Origin: Bacteroidales bacterium UBA3543
GTDB lineage: Bacteria; Bacteroidota; Bacteroidia; Bacteroidales; UBA932
Length of the DNA: 18,813 nt
Assembly: GCA_002376715.1 (NCBI GenBank)
Contig: DFOK01000069.1
Coordinates: 1 to 18,813, forward strand
Direction of reading: 5' to 3'
Position 1 is the first letter of the stretch; each line of letters begins with the position of its first letter. The notes below the pieces were generated by a model. That model saw nothing but the letters and a program-made list of their open reading frames with translations, was not told where the DNA came from and did not search any database. Of this stretch, positions 15,935 through 18,813 are shown piece by piece. Position numbers and translations under genes: made by a program.

Positions 15935-16843
15935 TCAACGTTTTAACCTGGCAAAAACGCTCATTGGCAGTATTTTACCGAAGCTATCCCTGAGCACCGA
16001 TTCGCCACAATCCAACGAACTATACTTGTCCCCAAATGCACAACTCACCAAAGTCTCCGCCATAGCGGGCGAATAACCGTTGGAATAGAGATTAAGCAAC
16101 ATAAAACTCCCCTCCGGGGCAAGTATTGAGGCTATATGTAGGAGCATATCATAGATAGACTCATCGAGTTTCCACCTCTCGCCATCAGGACCATAGCCGT
16201 ATGCCGGAGGATCAAGAATGATGCCATTGTAGAGGTTGTTTCTTCGTGCTTCGCGTTTAACAAAATGCAGTGCATCCTCGATTATCCAGCGTATGTTGTC
16301 AAAACCGCTACTCTCCATATTGCCACGTGCCCAGGTTACCACCTGACGTACTGAGTCCAAATGTATCACATCTGCTCCGGCTTTGCGGGCAGCAAGTGAG
16401 GCTGCTCCCGTATATGCAAAAAGATTTAGTACTCTGGGCGGAGTTCCATCGGTAAAAGAGGCTGCAATCTCCTTAACACTGCTATAAATATAATCCCAAT
16501 TGGGAGCCTGTTCGGGGAAAACCCCAATGTGCTTAAATGAGGTGAGTCTAAGACGGAGATCAAATCCAACCCTTGGATAGGAGATCATCCACTCCTTATC
16601 CATCTTGTTAAGCATACTCCACGAGCCGCTATCTTCCTTGCCGGCCTTTCCCAAGCCTGCACCTGGGGCAAACTTAGTATGTGCACGTTTGAGCCACTCC
16701 TCTTCGGGAAGAGTGCGCTCCCAAAGAGCCCTTTGCTCAGGTCGAATCATCACATACCTACCAAAGCGCTCCAGCTTTTCGAAGTTGCCGGAGTCTATAA
16801 GTTCATAGTCGCGCCAAGACGAGGATGGATATTCGATAGTCAT
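15935..16843 (-). CDS. SAM-dependent methyltransferase, RlmI-like (COG1092 type)
   Basis: A 302-residue class I methyltransferase resembling the catalytic half of the RlmI/RlmK group of 23S rRNA cytosine methyltransferases. It shows motif I VLNLFAYTGAAS (138-149), an acidic residue ending strand 2 (HLD, D163), a DALHFV strand (190-195) and motif IV DPPAYG (211-216). No N-terminal PUA domain is present; instead residues 1-60 read YELIDSGNFEKLERFGRYVMIRP as in the shorter family members. RNA methylation is likely, but the target is not known. The gene begins 9 nt after the pgk stop, so it is very probably in the pgk operon; lgt follows after 31 nt. Confidence 0.88.
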   Translation of the reverse strand: MTIEYPSSSWRDYELIDSGNFEKLERFGRYVMIRPEQRALWERTLPEEEWLKRAHTKFAPGAGLGKAGKEDSGSWSMLNKMDKEWMISYPRVGFDLRLRLTSFKHIGVFPEQAPNWDYIYSSVKEIAASFTDGTPPRVLNLFAYTGAASLAARKAGADVIHLDSVRQVVTWARGNMESSGFDNIRWIIEDALHFVKREARRNNLYNGIILDPPAYGYGPDGERWKLDESIYDMLLHIASILAPEGSFMLLNLYSNGYSPAMAETLVSCAFGDKYSSLDCGESVLRDSFGKILPMSVFARLKR

Positions 16844-16852
16844 GCAATAGGA

Positions 16853-18103
16853 TTATTCGCGTATAGCCTTGATACCGGGGAGTTCTTTGCCTTCAAGATA
16901 CTCGAGCATCGCACCACCGCCGGTGGAAACATAACTTACCTTGTCGGCATAACCCATCTGTGTTACAGCCGCCACCGAATCGCCACCGCCCACAAGGGTG
17001 AAAGTGCCTTTTTTAGTAGCATTGGCGAGCATTTCTGCCATAGCATTGGTAGATTTGGCAAAATTGGGCATTTCAAAGACTCCGAGCGGACCATTCCAAA
17101 GAACGGTACCTGAGTTATCTATTATTTCCTGCCAAAGTTTGAGTGAAGAGGGAGCAGCATCCATAGCCTCCCAGCCGTCAGGAATCTCGAAATTGTCCAC
17201 AATCTTGAAATTCGCATCGTTGCTGAAGCTGTCGGCTACCACTACTTCACGGCGAAGGTCGAGATCTATGCCTTTAGCCTCAGCTTTTGCCATAATGGAT
17301 TTTGCGGTCTCAATCTGATCATCCTCGCAGATGGAGTTGCCTATTTTTCCACCCAGAGCCTTGATGAAAGTATATACCATACCGCCTCCGATAATCAGAT
17401 GATCAACGCGGTCAATGAGGTTCTCAATAATCCCAATCTTGGAGGAGACCTTTGCTCCGCCGAGAATAGCGGTAAGAGGACGTGCGGGATTATGAAGTAT
17501 CTTGTCTATGGCCCGGATTTCGCCCTCCATCACATATCCGAACATCTTATCCTTCGGAAAATAATTTGCAATAAGCGCCGTGGAGGCGTGAGCTCGGTGT
17601 GCCGTACCGAAAGCATCGTTGATATAGCAGTCTGCATAGGAGGCAAGTTTGGCAACGAATGCTTTTTGACTCTCTTTGATCGCAGCTTTGGCCGCCTGTT
17701 TCTCCTCATCGGTAGCATCATCAGCCAACCCGCGGGGTTTACCCTCTTCTTCTGCATAAAAACGGAGGTTTTCCAGTAGAAGTACTTCGCCCGGCTTGAG
17801 TGCCGCAACCTGTGCCTCAGCTTTCTGGCAATCTTCGGCAAACCGCACTTTGGTGCCGAGATACTCCTCTATACGGGAAATGATGTGTTTTAGGGAGAAT
17901 TTTTCCGCCGGCCCCTTGGGACGGCCGAGGTGCGACATTATGATCAGCGAACCACCTTTTTCAAGAACTTTTTTCAATGTAGGAATAGCTGCTTTGATGC
18001 GGGTGTCATCTGTAATTTCAAATTGCTCATTCAACGGAACGTTGAAATCGACTCTTATAATGGCTTTTTTGCCTGTGAAGTCATAAGTTTCAATAGTAGT
18101 CAT
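16853..18103 (-). CDS. pgk: Phosphoglycerate kinase
   Basis: Pgk converts 1,3-bisphosphoglycerate and ADP to 3-phosphoglycerate and ATP in glycolysis, and the reverse in gluconeogenesis. The 416-residue protein has the signature VDFNVPLNEQFEITDDTRI near residues 17-35, the substrate-binding SHLGRPKG, the LLLENLRFY strand, AILGGAKVSSKIG, the LWNGPLGVFE turn and the C-terminal GGGDSVAA nucleotide loop. The ATG at 18103 starts the usual N-terminus (MTTIETYDFTGKK). An in-frame ATG at 18142 would add 13 residues but falls within the TAATTTTG promoter element, so it is rejected. It is the first gene of a pgk, methyltransferase, lgt unit. Confidence 0.97.
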   Translation of the reverse strand: MTTIETYDFTGKKAIIRVDFNVPLNEQFEITDDTRIKAAIPTLKKVLEKGGSLIIMSHLGRPKGPAEKFSLKHIISRIEEYLGTKVRFAEDCQKAEAQVAALKPGEVLLLENLRFYAEEEGKPRGLADDATDEEKQAAKAAIKESQKAFVAKLASYADCYINDAFGTAHRAHASTALIANYFPKDKMFGYVMEGEIRAIDKILHNPARPLTAILGGAKVSSKIGIIENLIDRVDHLIIGGGMVYTFIKALGGKIGNSICEDDQIETAKSIMAKAEAKGIDLDLRREVVVADSFSNDANFKIVDNFEIPDGWEAMDAAPSSLKLWQEIIDNSGTVLWNGPLGVFEMPNFAKSTNAMAEMLANATKKGTFTLVGGGDSVAAVTQMGYADKVSYVSTGGGAMLEYLEGKELPGIKAIRE

Positions 18104-18139
18104 AAAAATATACTGTATAAATTGCTTCTTTATCGGCCG

Positions 18140-18147
18140 CAAAATTA
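18140..18147 (-). promoter_or_regulatory. Bacteroidota-type -7 element (TAATTTTG) for pgk
   Basis: The minus strand reads TAATTTTG, matching TAnnTTTG. Transcription would begin near 18134, leaving about 30 nt of leader before the pgk ATG at 18103. A consensus -33 at 19-21 nt is not evident. Confidence 0.5.
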
Positions 18148-18165
18148 TAAAATATTTGACAAAAA

Positions 18166-18197
18166 GTTGCTAACCTTCAATATATTAATTACATTTG
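18166..18197 (+). promoter_or_regulatory. Bacteroidota-type promoter (GTTG / TACATTTG) for the terminal gene
   Basis: GTTG at 18166-18169 and TACATTTG at 18190-18197 are 20 nt apart, the best-spaced Bacteroidota-type promoter in the window. Transcription would start near 18204, about 33 nt ahead of the ATG at 18237. It faces away from the pgk promoter, and the two share their -33 region. Confidence 0.55.
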
Positions 18198-18236
18198 TAT
18201 GACCCGATTCCTTGAACTTTGTAAAATCTTTTTGCC

Positions 18237-18689
18237 ATGTCAAAATATGAGTCAAATCTCTTTTGGAATCCCCGGGATAAAATCGATGAGACAAATATCG
18301 AACGCACAATCTATGCCTTCGAATCACTTTTACTTCAATATAACACACGCACAAGGAATGTTATCGGCAACTACCGCGGCAATTTCAAAAATGACCGCGC
18401 CTTTTTCAACGAATTTCTCTCTCTGAAAAGAAAAGAGATCCTTTCCTGGCGTAACTGCGGTGTCAAGACTACCCGCAATGTGATGGAAATCATTGCACAA
18501 GTGCGCAGCCGGCTACCCAGTGACAATATTAAGAGTCTGGTTCACGACATTCCGATGCTGGATAGCGAAACAATCCTCAAAATCTTTAACCTCAAGGAAA
18601 AACTGGGTTATTTTCCGGTTTTCGCCACTCTGAAAGAATATATCCTTTCAGAGTGGCGAAAACCGGAAAATAACCCAGTTTTTCCTTGA
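18237..18689 (+). CDS. Unrecognised protein, N-terminal part, with alpha-CTD-like motif; 3' end unreliable
   Basis: I cannot name the family. The reading frame opens at 18237 with MSKYESNLFWNPRDKID. Residues about 62-87 (LSLKRKEILSWRNCGVKTTRNVMEII split by the RNCGVKT core) resemble the helix-hairpin of the RNA polymerase alpha C-terminal domain, where L-x-RN-x-G-x-K-S/T contacts DNA or regulators. This is a motif-level resemblance only. From about codon 134 (18636-18640) the sequence turns back on itself: everything after 18640 is the reverse complement of 18468-18640. The last 16 or so residues and the stop at 18687-18689 are therefore read from the fold-back and are probably not native, so the true protein is likely longer. 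A well-placed promoter precedes the start, which supports a real gene. Confidence 0.6.
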   Translation: MSKYESNLFWNPRDKIDETNIERTIYAFESLLLQYNTRTRNVIGNYRGNFKNDRAFFNEFLSLKRKEILSWRNCGVKTTRNVMEIIAQVRSRLPSDNIKSLVHDIPMLDSETILKIFNLKEKLGYFPVFATLKEYILSEWRKPENNPVFP

Positions 18690-18813
18690 GGTTAAAGATT
18701 TTGAGGATTGTTTCGCTATCCAGCATCGGAATGTCGTGAACCAGACTCTTAATATTGTCACTGGGTAGCCGGCTGCGCACTTGTGCAATGATTTCCATCA
18801 CATTGCGGGTAGT
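18468..18813. repeat. 173-bp fold-back inverted repeat reaching the window end
   Basis: Bases 18641-18813 are the reverse complement of 18468-18640 with one mismatch, at 18637 (A) against 18644 (C). The centre lies between 18640 and 18641, in the short palindrome ATATAT (18638-18643), with no spacer. The right arm runs to the last base. The arms lie inside a coding frame, so the same protein stretch appears on both strands. A no-spacer fold-back at a sequence end is typical of a chimeric read or amplification artefact rather than a biological repeat. Confidence 0.9.

Noticed and set aside
18592..18801. Minus-strand reading frame repeating the protein of the terminal gene
   Set aside because: It is the mirror of the plus-strand gene created by the fold-back, so it is not a second gene copy.

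Overview
The window looks like a chromosomal piece of a Bacteroidales (Bacteroidota) genome. The evidence is the set of protein families (GSCFA protein, Bacteroidota-type macroglobulin, GxDLY-type SGNH hydrolase, MiaA of the GTGKD-insert type), the weak or absent Shine-Dalgarno sequences, and repeated TAnnTTTG elements of the Bacteroidota sigma-ABfr -7 type ahead of transcription units. GC content is moderate and genes are densely packed. No tRNA, rRNA, CRISPR array, phage gene or transposase gene was seen.

Layout. (1) 46-1796, plus strand: queG (epoxyqueuosine reductase), translationally coupled by a 4-nt overlap to a GSCFA-domain protein. (2) 1783-6618, minus strand: a 1611-residue exported alpha-2-macroglobulin-family protein whose 3' end overlaps the GSCFA gene tail to tail. 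(3) 6703-10225, plus strand: tgt, an LptF/LptG-type permease and a NupG-type nucleoside permease, closely spaced and probably one operon. It is closed by a 21-bp perfect hairpin shared with the convergent gene that follows. (4) 10318-12288, minus strand: an unrecognised, probable lipoprotein. (5) 12501-14457, minus strand: miaA followed 7 nt later by an exported SGNH/GDSL hydrolase. (6) 14565-15020, plus strand: smpB, diverging from miaA. (7) 15028-18103, minus strand: pgk, a RlmI-like SAM methyltransferase and lgt, probably one unit. (8) 18237 to the end, plus strand: the start of an unrecognised protein with an RNA-polymerase-alpha-CTD-like motif, broken by a fold-back at the window edge.

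How the genes relate. Much of the window serves tRNA modification and translation: queG and tgt are two steps of queuosine synthesis, miaA makes i6A37, smpB is the tmRNA partner, and the RlmI-like enzyme probably methylates RNA. A second theme is the cell envelope: LptF/G-type permease, Lgt, macroglobulin, the probable lipoprotein and the secreted esterase-like protein. The rest is central metabolism (pgk) and nucleoside uptake.

I do not see a clear new multi-gene system. The points worth a second look are a TGT without the three zinc cysteines, a macroglobulin without a thioester motif, three divergent gene pairs with overlapping promoter elements, the orphan lipoprotein, the 21-bp hairpin, and a 173-bp fold-back at the window end that is most likely an assembly or amplification artefact and makes the last gene unreliable past about 18636.
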